Shown: positions 7,017 to 13,674 of the stretch, piece after piece
Layout: each line of letters starts with the position of its first letter
How positions within the stretch are numbered: the first letter of the stretch is position 1
Source of the DNA: Sulfonitrofixus sp039714575
GTDB taxonomy: Bacteria; Campylobacterota; Campylobacteria; Campylobacterales; Sulfurimonadaceae
Direction of reading: 5' to 3'
DNA: 19,485 nt
Assembly: GCA_039714575.1 (NCBI GenBank)
Contig: JBDLJE010000045.1
Coordinates: 1-19,485, forward strand
Program-made: the position numbers and the translations under genes
The notes under the pieces: generated by a model
What the model saw: only the letters and a program-made list of their open reading frames with translations
Told to the model about the DNA's origin: nothing
Databases searched by the model: none

Positions 7017-7401
7017 AGTCGATATTGTCCAGACTCGTAGTATTCAGCATATCTTCAAGTGCCTGTTTAGGGATCTTGTAAACATCATGAATTGAGCAGG
7101 GGCTTAGTTCATCACATTCTGTTTCGGTATAAGCACAATTTGTACAGTTGTTCTCATCAATAGCATTTAAAACATCAACTAAAAAGATCTCCTCAACCTT
7201 GCGGTTTAGCGAAAAACCGCCGTTACGGCCGCGTGTCACCTCTAAGAGACCCGCTTTTGCCAGTTTTGTCATCAACATGGTGAGGTACTTATAGGGGATG
7301 TCTATTTTTTCGTGGATATAGGCTGCAGAATAGAGTCTTTCAGGATCTCCTGCCATGAAAATAACGATGCGAAATGCATATTGTGCTGTCTTAGAAAAAA
7401 T
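7003..7401 (-). CDS. Rrf2-family transcriptional regulator with four-cysteine cluster
   Basis: As annotated this is 132 residues starting FSKTAQYAFRI after the initiator. The N-terminal winged helix (about 1-65) has the Rrf2 wing motif VTRGRNGGFSL. It is followed by a dimerisation helix and a cysteine loop, C-x2-C-x6-C-x5-C (C86, C89, C96, C102), which suggests an Fe-S or other redox/metal sensor in the manner of IscR or NsrR. The start is unusual: a perfect GGAGG (7408-7412 on the complement) sits six bases before an ATT at 7399-7401, exactly where family members begin. The upstream in-frame ATGs (7437, 7446) have no ribosome site and lie at or before a -10-like TACAAT. The next in-frame ATG would remove part of the DNA-binding helix. 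Target genes are unknown; purL is divergent. Confidence 0.85.
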   Translation of the reverse strand: MFSKTAQYAFRIVIFMAGDPERLYSAAYIHEKIDIPYKYLTMLMTKLAKAGLLEVTRGRNGGFSLNRKVEEIFLVDVLNAIDENNCTNCAYTETECDELSPCSIHDVYKIPKQALEDMLNTTSLDNIDSKML

Positions 7402-7435
7402 GGAACACCTCCAACTAACAAAAAATAATAAACCC

Positions 7436-7441
7436 ATTGTA
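7436..7441 (-). promoter_or_regulatory. Possible -10 element for the Rrf2 gene
   Basis: TACAAT on the minus strand would start transcription near 7429, giving a short U-rich leader ending in the GGAGG ribosome site. If correct, the upstream ATG codons lie outside the message. No clear -35 is seen. Confidence 0.3.
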
Positions 7442-7590
7442 AACATAAGATTCTTAAAAGTGCCTCTAAAAATCTACCTACTTCTAGTGTTAAGGAAATG
7501 AGTATACTGTAATGCGCAATCAGTATAGGATCAATTTTGTCATATTAGCAAAAAATAGCGGTTTTTTAGAGATCGGAATCAGAGATAAAA

Positions 7591-7607
7591 TTGTTTTTTG
7601 GTATAAT
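7591..7607 (+). promoter_or_regulatory. purL promoter
   Basis: A perfect TATAAT (7602-7607) follows a T-run (TTGTTTTTTGG), the hallmark of Campylobacterota sigma-70 promoters, which use a T-rich region rather than a -35. Transcription would begin near 7614, leaving a leader of about 69 bases before the purL GTG. This argues that the open frame upstream of 7683 is not translated. Confidence 0.7.
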
Positions 7608-7630
7608 CGCGTCTTAAAACTAAAAATTTT

Positions 7631-7661
7631 TGTAAGCAGATCGGTAAACGACTTGCTTATA
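7631..7661 (+). promoter_or_regulatory. Stem-loop in the purL leader
   Basis: TGTAAGCA (7631-7638) pairs with TGCTTATA (7654-7661), eight pairs including one G-U. Inside, TCG (7641-7643) pairs with CGA (7649-7651) around the loop GTAAA. The hairpin ends 21 bases before the GTG, just before the ribosome site AAGGA (7672-7676). It does not match a purine or PRPP riboswitch core that I know. A role in purL control is only a possibility. Confidence 0.4.
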
Positions 7662-7682
7662 TACCCCTACCAAGGACTAAAC

Positions 7683-9899
7683 GTGAGCCAACCATTAGAG
7701 AATATTGAGCAAGTACTTAAAGACCATAAGCTTTCAAACCTGGAATATGCCAACATCAAAAGCATCTTAGGGCGTGAGCCTAACTTTGTAGAGATCGGTA
7801 TCTTCTCAGCGATGTGGTCAGAGCACTGTTCATACAAATCTTCTAAGAAACACCTCAATGGTTTCCCGACAAAAGCGCCATGGGTTATCCAGGGCCCGGG
7901 TGAAAATGCGGGTGTTATCGATATCGGCGACGGTTATGCGGCTGTTTTCAAGATGGAGAGCCACAACCATCCATCGTTTATTGAACCGTATCAGGGTGCA
8001 GCGACAGGTGTCGGCGGGATCATGCGTGATGTCTTTACCATGGGTGCCCGTCCGGTAGCAAGCCTTAACGCACTGCGTTTTGGTAATGTGACAAATGATG
8101 ATAAGACAAGTAAGCACCAACGTTTCTTGGTACGTGGTGTTGTTGACGGTATCGGCGGTTACGGTAACTGTATGGGTGTACCGACTATCGGCGGTGAGAT
8201 CAGTTTTGATGAGTGTTACAACGGGAACATCCTTGTCAACGCCTTCAACCTCGGTATCGCTAAAGCGGATGAGATCTTCTACGGCAAGGCAGAAGGTATC
8301 GGCAACCCGGTCATGTACGTCGGTTCAAAAACAGGCCGTGACGGTCTCGGCGGTGCGGTGATGAGTTCTGACTCATTTACAGAAGAGTCCAAGTCACTTC
8401 GTCCAACGGTACAGGTGGGTGACCCGTTTACAGAGAAACTTCTGCTTGAGGCGTGTTTAGAGCTTTTCAAAACTGACTATGTTGTCGGTATCCAGGATAT
8501 GGGTGCAGCGGGTCTTACGTCGTCTTCGTTTGAGATGGCAGGACGTTCAGGTTCAGGAATGATCATGCACCTTGACCAAGTACCTGCCCGTGAAGAGAAC
8601 ATGACACCGTATGACTTTATGCTCTCTGAGTCGCAAGAGCGTATGCTGATCTGTGCTAAAAAAGGCTCGGAGCAGGCGATCATCGAGATCTTCGAAAAAT
8701 GGGACCTTGATGCTGCCGTTATCGGTGAAGTGACAGACACAGGCAACATGGAGCTCTTCTGGGAAGGCGAGAAGTGTGCTGAGGTTCCGGTTGACCCGGT
8801 CTCTGAAGAGGCACCGATCCTGGACCGTCCAACGTCACGCCCTAAATACCTTGACGGCATCGCAGATACAAAGATCGACGACTTTGCAAAAGTGACTAAC
8901 CAGGAGGCGTTTGAGACAATGATCGCTTCGATGGAAGTGGTTGACAAGTCATGGGTCTATGATCAGTACGACTCAATGGTACAGACAAACACCATCAAAA
9001 AAGGCGGTCAGCTTGACGCATCGGTTATCCGCGTCAAAGAGAACGGTAAAGCACTTGCGATGAGTTCTGACTGTAACGTACGCTTCTGTTACGTTGACCC
9101 AAAAGGCGGTGCGGCTGCTGCGGTTATCGAAGCAGGGCGTAATGTAGCGATGTCAGGTGCCCGTCCACTGGCGATTACCGACTGTCTAAACTACGGTAAC
9201 CCTGAGAACCCGGAAGTCATGTGGCAGTTTGCAGAGGGTTGTCTTGGTATTAAAGAGGCGTGTTCTGAGCTTAACACACCGGTTATCGGCGGTAACGTCT
9301 CTCTTTACAATGAGACAAACGGTATCTCTGTTTTCCCGACACCGTCTATCGCGACAGTGGGTGTCAATGATGATCAGAACAAAGTTCTTCTCTCTAACTT
9401 CCAGACAGCAGGCAATGAGCTCTACTTAGTAGGTAATACAGCATCAGAGTTTGGCGGCTCTCTTTATATGAAAGAGGTGTGTGGTGTGGTTGAAGGTACA
9501 CTGCCTGAGATCGACTACAAAAAAGAGTTGGCACTTTGGGACCTGGTCATCGAAGCGAACAAAAAAGGTCTTCTCTCTTGTGCTAAAGACCTTAGCTCCG
9601 GTGGTGCTGTGATCGCGCTTGCCAAGATGGCAGCGACTAGCGGCTTGGGCTGTGATGTTGTTATTAATGACATTGCAGATGCTCGCGATATCTTTGCAGA
9701 GTCAATGAGCCGTGCTATCATCGAAGTCGCTCCTGAAAATGCAGATGCATTCAAAGCGATGCTGGGTGATCTTGCTTGCGAGAAGATCGGAACTGTCGGC
9801 GGAACAGACCTTAAGGTCAATGATGTTGAGATGGGCCTGACTGATCTTGATAAAGTCTACTTTGGACAGTTTGCTAAAGTCGTCGAACAAGATATCTAA
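7683..9899 (+). CDS. purL: Phosphoribosylformylglycinamidine synthase subunit PurL
   Basis: This 738-residue protein is the small-type PurL, which converts FGAR to FGAM with ATP in step 4 of purine synthesis, with ammonia delivered by the PurQ/PurS partners (not in this window). The N-terminal motif MWSEHCSYKSSK (44-55) carries the conserved H48 and Y51. Two tandem AIR-synthase-like halves follow, with the metal/ATP segments FKMESHNHPS and QDMGAAGLTSSSFEMA in the first and GGNVSLYNET and KDLSSGGAVIALA in the second. The length is typical. The GTG at 7683 is chosen because AAGGA precedes it, a perfect -10 lies at 7602-7607, and relatives start here. An upstream in-frame ATG at 7512 lies before the promoter. 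The gene ends in a strong terminator, so it appears monocistronic. Confidence 0.97.
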   Translation: MSQPLENIEQVLKDHKLSNLEYANIKSILGREPNFVEIGIFSAMWSEHCSYKSSKKHLNGFPTKAPWVIQGPGENAGVIDIGDGYAAVFKMESHNHPSFIEPYQGAATGVGGIMRDVFTMGARPVASLNALRFGNVTNDDKTSKHQRFLVRGVVDGIGGYGNCMGVPTIGGEISFDECYNGNILVNAFNLGIAKADEIFYGKAEGIGNPVMYVGSKTGRDGLGGAVMSSDSFTEESKSLRPTVQVGDPFTEKLLLEACLELFKTDYVVGIQDMGAAGLTSSSFEMAGRSGSGMIMHLDQVPAREENMTPYDFMLSESQERMLICAKKGSEQAIIEIFEKWDLDAAVIGEVTDTGNMELFWEGEKCAEVPVDPVSEEAPILDRPTSRPKYLDGIADTKIDDFAKVTNQEAFETMIASMEVVDKSWVYDQYDSMVQTNTIKKGGQLDASVIRVKENGKALAMSSDCNVRFCYVDPKGGAAAAVIEAGRNVAMSGARPLAITDCLNYGNPENPEVMWQFAEGCLGIKEACSELNTPVIGGNVSLYNETNGISVFPTPSIATVGVNDDQNKVLLSNFQTAGNELYLVGNTASEFGGSLYMKEVCGVVEGTLPEIDYKKELALWDLVIEANKKGLLSCAKDLSSGGAVIALAKMAATSGLGCDVVINDIADARDIFAESMSRAIIEVAPENADAFKAMLGDLACEKIGTVGGTDLKVNDVEMGLTDLDKVYFGQFAKVVEQDI

Positions 9900-9913
9900 A
9901 AGATTTTCTTTTC

Positions 9914-9932
9914 AAAAGCCCATTGGGCTTTT
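9914..9932 (+). terminator. Intrinsic terminator of purL
   Basis: AAAAGCCC (9914-9921), loop ATT and GGGCTTTT (9925-9932) form an 8-bp perfect stem, 14 bases after the purL stop. The T-run in the 3' arm completes a classical rho-independent terminator, which may also work in the reverse direction. Confidence 0.8.
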
Positions 9933-9960
9933 ACCTTCCCTCTCCTAAACTAATTCTAAA

Positions 9961-9993
9961 CTTATGATTATCCATACAAATAAAAGTCATAAG
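9961..9993. promoter_or_regulatory. Inverted repeat upstream of the DUF3817 gene
   Basis: CTTATGA (9961-9967) and TCATAAG (9987-9993) are exact inverted copies 19 bases apart (26 bases start to start), ending 43 bases before the ATG. It could be an operator for a dimeric regulator contacting adjacent helical turns, or chance in AT-rich DNA. No T-run follows it. Confidence 0.3.
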
Positions 9994-10036
9994 ATTTCTT
10001 AGATACTATTACAGTAAAAAAAGAAGGCATATAACG

Positions 10037-10363
10037 ATGTTATTACAAAATATCCACAACGACCTGATCGGAAACTTTAGAATTATCGGGTTTATTGAAG
10101 GTATCTCATACCTGGTACTGCTTTTTATCGCTATGCCGATGAAATATATGATGGGCATTGCCATTGCGACTAAGATCGTAGGCATGATCCATGGACTGCT
10201 CTTTATCGTTTTTCTGATTATTTTGATGCAGGCAGCGCAGAAGCATAACTTTTCAATGAAAGACAGTGTCATCTTCTTTATCGCTTCACTGATCCCGTTT
10301 GGTACATTTTATACAGACAAACGTCTCAACAAACTTGAAGACGAGATAGAAAAAGACCGCTAG
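10037..10363 (+). CDS. DUF3817 integral membrane protein
   Basis: This 108-residue protein fits the DUF3817 (YdzA-like) family, whose function is unknown. Diagnostic features are FRIIGFIEGISYLVLLFIAM (14-33) with MPMKYMMG following, VGMIHGLLFIVF (48-59) and SLIPFGTFYTDKRLNKLE near the end. Three hydrophobic helices are visible (about 15-33, 46-66 and 76-93), with a charged C-terminus likely in the cytosol. An AGAAGG ribosome site sits nine bases upstream. It is flanked by terminators on both sides, so it is a single-gene unit. Confidence 0.85.
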   Translation: MLLQNIHNDLIGNFRIIGFIEGISYLVLLFIAMPMKYMMGIAIATKIVGMIHGLLFIVFLIILMQAAQKHNFSMKDSVIFFIASLIPFGTFYTDKRLNKLEDEIEKDR

Positions 10364-10366
10364 AGT

Positions 10367-10395
10367 AAAAAGAGCAGCTTCGGTCTGCTCTTTTT
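10367..10395 (+). terminator. Strong terminator with UUCG-capped hairpin
   Basis: AAAAAGAGCAG (10367-10377) pairs perfectly with CTGCTCTTTTT (10385-10395). The loop closes as C-UUCG-G with one bulged U. The A-run and T-run on either side make it effective in both directions, though the neighbouring minus-strand gene ends 77 bases away. Confidence 0.85.
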
Positions 10396-10471
10396 ATTGA
10401 CCCTTTCTCTATACTGCACCTCTTTATCCTAAACGTATCAATATATTCTCTTGCTGTTATACAGGCTGATG

Positions 10472-12397
10472 TTACTTGTCTTTAAACCGGCTTTTGATCT
10501 CTAAAAACTGGTCAAGATGGTTTAGAAAAAGTTCGATGAGTTTTGGGTCGAACTGCTTGCCTGACTGCTCTTTCAGATGTTCAAATATCTTTTTCAAAGG
10601 CCAGGCCTGTTTATAGATGCGGTCTGTTGCCAGGGCGTCAAAAACATCAGCGATGGCAACGATACGTCCATAAATAGAGATCTCATCTGCTTTGATACCA
10701 CGTGGGTAGCCGTTGCCGTCGAAATGTTCATGGTGTTCGTAAGCGACGGTAGCCGCCATTTTAAGAAGCGGACGCTCGGAACCTTCGAGTATTTTATACC
10801 CAACTTCGGTATGGGTCTTCATTACTGTCCACTCTTCATCTGTTAAAAGATCTGCTTTAAGCAAGATGGCATCGGGAATCGAGAGTTTTCCAATGTCATG
10901 CATAGTCGATGCGGCAAAGATGATCTCACACTCTTCGTGCTCTAATCCCGCAACTTGTGCTAAAAGTTTGGAGTAGTGGGCAACACGCTGAACATGGTGC
11001 CCGCTCTCTTTGCTTCTTGACTCAACGGCTTCTCCCATACGGTAGATGAGTTCGCTCTGTGTGCTCCTGATCTCTTCATTGAGAAGAATAATGTCGGTTA
11101 TATCCCGACGGATGGCAATATACTCTACTACCTCTCCCTTGACATCAAAGATAGGAGAGATGGAAGCATCGACCCAGTACGAGGTGCCGTCTTTTTTTAG
11201 GTTTTTAACGATCCCCTTCCACTTTTTACCTGTTTGAAGAGTCTCCCACATGACCTGAAAGACCTCTTTGGGCATATCAGGGTGGCGAACAATGTTATGG
11301 GGGCGGTGTAACAGTTCATCCGTTTCATAACCGGATATATCGCAAAATGCACTGTTGACGTATGTAATGATGCCCTTGTTGTCCGTTTTTGAAACGATAG
11401 TACTGTAGTCGATAGCCTCTTTGTAGTTTTCAAGCTGTAGATGCTTTTTGGTTAACTCCTTGGAACGGTTAAAGGTGATAACCAAAAGCATGATCAATGT
11501 TAAAGCACCGCCAATCCAGAAAAGAAGATGCTGTGTCAGAGCATTTTTTGCCTCTTCTTTGATTTTCAAAGCATCGATCTGGATCAGTTTTAAACTCTCA
11601 CTGGAGGCGTTTTGAATGCTGTCCAAAGTAGAGGTAGAGAGTTTAAACCACTGCATAGGGGTTAAGGTGACTCTCTCGAGTGATTCATCAATAACCATTT
11701 TGATAACGGCATGCGTCTGATGTACGCAGCTTTTGCTTTGCATCTCTTTTAACAATAAACCTGCTTCAATGGATTGATGTGTTTCTGCCTTTTTCATAAG
11801 AAAGTGATAAAGGGCATGGTGTACAATGATCTCTTGATGGTTTTGAGAAGTCAGGGTCTTGGCAGCTAAGGCAGTACCAATCTTAGCCCGTAGCTGACCG
11901 GCATTCTCTTGAATATTTTTCAGTATATGATATGTGATCAGGGCGTTTTTGATTCTAGTGTCATGTGTATTGAACACCAGGTGTTCCGATTGTAAGAGTA
12001 GTTCTTCAATAAGCTGTGTGTACTGTTTGAATGTCTCTTTTGCACCTGCTCTGTGAGTGTATTGTTCTAGTAATATGTCACGTTCTTTGATCAGCATTGT
12101 CAGGTCCAGTCTGGATGAAGCAGCGTTGAGAATATGTGTTGTAGCAAGATACTGCTTTTGAAGTGCATCTAAAAATTGTTCGTTTGGGGCAGCCAGGTAT
12201 ATAGCGGTTAGTCCACGCTCTTTTTGAAGCTCAGCTATGACATGGTTGATCTGACTAATGTCAAGAAGGCGTTTTTCGACCAGGAGAGCATTGTTAAGCT
12301 GTTGCTGATCTGCACGCATATCATGCCAGGCACTATATGCCGTCATGAATATAAAGAAGAACATTAGTAAAAACAGCGCTATTTTATTACGTATCAT
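10472..12397 (-). CDS. Membrane NIT-PAS-HD-GYP sensor, probable c-di-GMP phosphodiesterase
   Basis: This 641-residue receptor has a transmembrane helix at about 5-22 and a periplasmic helical sensor of the NIT (nitrate/nitrite sensing) type (about 40-280, with ELQKERGLTAIYLA at 56-69). A second transmembrane helix lies at about 290-309, then a PAS domain (about 327-440) resembling the FAD-binding PAS of Aer (NIVRHPDMPKEVF, GIVKNLKKDG). The output is a full HD-GYP domain (about 455-630) with HD in MHDIGK (499-504), HH in YEHHEHFDGNGYPRG and the DVFDAL motif. HD-GYP enzymes hydrolyse cyclic di-GMP. All metal ligands that I can judge are present, so activity is expected. I prefer the ATG at 12395-12397 because AGG precedes it by five bases. 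An in-frame ATG at 12436 would add 13 residues but lacks a ribosome site. It is divergent from the nitrilase gene. Confidence 0.88.
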   Translation of the reverse strand: MIRNKIALFLLMFFFIFMTAYSAWHDMRADQQQLNNALLVEKRLLDISQINHVIAELQKERGLTAIYLAAPNEQFLDALQKQYLATTHILNAASSRLDLTMLIKERDILLEQYTHRAGAKETFKQYTQLIEELLLQSEHLVFNTHDTRIKNALITYHILKNIQENAGQLRAKIGTALAAKTLTSQNHQEIIVHHALYHFLMKKAETHQSIEAGLLLKEMQSKSCVHQTHAVIKMVIDESLERVTLTPMQWFKLSTSTLDSIQNASSESLKLIQIDALKIKEEAKNALTQHLLFWIGGALTLIMLLVITFNRSKELTKKHLQLENYKEAIDYSTIVSKTDNKGIITYVNSAFCDISGYETDELLHRPHNIVRHPDMPKEVFQVMWETLQTGKKWKGIVKNLKKDGTSYWVDASISPIFDVKGEVVEYIAIRRDITDIILLNEEIRSTQSELIYRMGEAVESRSKESGHHVQRVAHYSKLLAQVAGLEHEECEIIFAASTMHDIGKLSIPDAILLKADLLTDEEWTVMKTHTEVGYKILEGSERPLLKMAATVAYEHHEHFDGNGYPRGIKADEISIYGRIVAIADVFDALATDRIYKQAWPLKKIFEHLKEQSGKQFDPKLIELFLNHLDQFLEIKSRFKDK

Positions 12398-12448
12398 CAG
12401 AACCTGATCTGTTATATATATTATTATTTTTAACATAAGTGAATTTGG

Positions 12449-12485
12449 TGTGATAGTAACTAAATATTATGTGAAAGTTATCACA
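12449..12485. promoter_or_regulatory. CRP/FNR-type palindrome with an extra half site
   Basis: TGTGA (12470-12474), six bases and TCACA (12481-12485) form an exact TGTGA-N6-TCACA palindrome, the consensus of the CRP branch of the CRP/FNR family, with AT-rich flanks. Another TGTGATA (12449-12455) lies 21 bases upstream in direct orientation, and is itself inverted relative to TATCACA (12479-12485). The site lies about 80 bases from the chosen sensor start and about 165 bases from the nitrilase ATG, so the sensor gene is the closer target. Confidence 0.5.
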
Positions 12486-12530
12486 ATACTATGAAACTAT
12501 AGTGTTTATCGCTCATTTTTATGGGCCAGG

Positions 12531-12563
12531 CTTATAAAATAATTAACAACGCCACGTTATAAG
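12531..12563. repeat. Inverted repeat CTTATAA/TTATAAG
   Basis: Exact 7-bp arms at 12531-12537 and 12557-12563 are separated by 19 bases, upstream of the nitrilase promoter region. It could be an operator; the composition is AT-rich, so chance is possible. Confidence 0.25.
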
Positions 12564-12595
12564 TATAAGTAATCTAAAACAGTAAAGTCCTGGTG

Positions 12596-12601
12596 CATAA
12601 T
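12596..12601 (+). promoter_or_regulatory. Possible -10 element for the nitrilase gene
   Basis: CATAAT preceded by TGG/TG (TGGTGCATAAT) resembles an extended -10, and would give a leader of about 45 bases. The leader contains GGTGCAGGTGCAGCTGCG and the ribosome site AAGGA (12640-12644). Confidence 0.3.
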
Positions 12602-12651
12602 AATACTAAGTTGCGGGTGCAGGTGCAGCTGCGATTGTGAAAGGACAGTAG

Positions 12652-13644
12652 ATGAAAAATGATACTTTTAGCATTGCAGCGATCCAGGCATCTCCAGTGT
12701 TTATGGACCGTGAAGCAACGATAGACAAAGCATGTAAATTGATCCTCGAAGCGGCTGAAAACGGCGCAAGAATAGCCCTTCTTCCGGAGGCCTTTGTCCC
12801 CGGTTTTCCGGACTGGATATGGAATGTTTCGGCTGGGCAGATGGGATTGCATCAGCAGCTCTATGCAAAGTTGCTGGACCAGGCAGTTACGATACCCAGC
12901 AGTGCCACAGAGAGGCTATGCGCAGCAGCACAAGAGGGTGGAATCTATGTCATTATCGGAATCAACGAACGCAATAGCGAAGCCAGTGGAGGCAGCCTTT
13001 ATAATACGCGCCTATATATTGACCCGCAAGGCAACATCATGGGCAGACATCAAAAACTTGTACCGACTGCTCCGGAACGTACGATCTGGGCATATGGCGA
13101 CCCGAGCGGTGTGAAGGTGTTTGACACCCCCTTGTGCAAGGTGGGCGGATTGACATGCTGGGAAAATTACATGCCTTTGGTACGTTATAGCCTTTATGAA
13201 CAGGGGATAGAGCTCTATCTTGCACCTACTTATGATGAAAGTGAAGTGTGGAAAGCTTCTATGCAGCATATCGCCAGAGAAGGACGGACCTATGTCATGG
13301 GCTGCTGTATGGTCTCCAAAAAAGAGGATATTGTCGCCCACTGTCCTGAACTTGCACCTTATTACGAGTCGGCAGGAGAGTGGGTCAATACGGGCAATAG
13401 CCTTATCGTTGATCCTAACGGTGAGATCATAGCGGGTCCATTGCACAAAGAGGAGGGTACTCTTTATGCCGAGATGGACCTAAATAAGCTGCGCGGCAGT
13501 AAATGGAACCTGGATGTAGCCGGACACTATGCCCGTCCGGATGCTTTTAAACTCTCTGTTCGACAAGATATTGCGCTAATGATAGGATCTGAAAAAATAG
13601 AAGAATTTAAGGGTGAAGAAGAGAGTTCGTTAAAAAAAGAATAG
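12652..13644 (+). CDS. Nitrilase (carbon-nitrogen hydrolase family)
   Basis: This 330-residue enzyme belongs to the true nitrilase branch, which converts organic nitriles to carboxylic acids and ammonia. The catalytic residues are all visible: E46 in LLPEAFVPGFPDW, K135 in GRHQKLVPT and nucleophile C169 in GGLTCWENYMPL. The structural glutamate E142 follows in PTAPERTIW. The CWEN motif and the length (nitrilases about 320-370) separate it from amidases and beta-ureidopropionases. No signal peptide is present, so it is cytosolic. An AAGGA ribosome site precedes the ATG by seven bases. The C-terminal 20 residues are acidic and probably disordered. Substrate cannot be told. It is divergent from the NIT-PAS-HD-GYP sensor, and its TAG stop sits in the hairpin that terminates the convergent desaturase gene. 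Confidence 0.93.
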   Translation: MKNDTFSIAAIQASPVFMDREATIDKACKLILEAAENGARIALLPEAFVPGFPDWIWNVSAGQMGLHQQLYAKLLDQAVTIPSSATERLCAAAQEGGIYVIIGINERNSEASGGSLYNTRLYIDPQGNIMGRHQKLVPTAPERTIWAYGDPSGVKVFDTPLCKVGGLTCWENYMPLVRYSLYEQGIELYLAPTYDESEVWKASMQHIAREGRTYVMGCCMVSKKEDIVAHCPELAPYYESAGEWVNTGNSLIVDPNGEIIAGPLHKEEGTLYAEMDLNKLRGSKWNLDVAGHYARPDAFKLSVRQDIALMIGSEKIEEFKGEEESSLKKE

Positions 13645-13659
13645 GGCAAATACCCTATT
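13631..13659 (-). terminator. Terminator of the desaturase gene, overlapping the nitrilase stop
   Basis: AATAGGG (13640-13646) and CCCTATT (13653-13659) form a 7-bp stem. Read on the minus strand it is followed by seven Ts (complement of 13632-13638), making a good intrinsic terminator 15 bases after the desaturase stop. The nitrilase TAG (13642-13644) lies within the stem. In the plus direction only a short T-run follows. Confidence 0.7.
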
Positions 13660-13674
13660 TATAAAGCGATGTTT

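Noticed and set aside
7403..7408. GTG at 7408 (minus) as start for the Rrf2 gene
   Set aside because: It is out of frame, overlaps the Shine-Dalgarno sequence and meets a stop after five codons.
7512..7682. In-frame 57-residue N-terminal extension of PurL from an ATG at 7512
   Set aside because: It lies across the TATAAT promoter at 7602-7607, has no ribosome site and is absent from the PurL family pattern; AAGGA and GTG at 7683 fit better.
12591..12620. Sigma-54 promoter before the nitrilase gene
   Set aside because: GG at 12592-12593 is not followed by GC at the required ten-base spacing.
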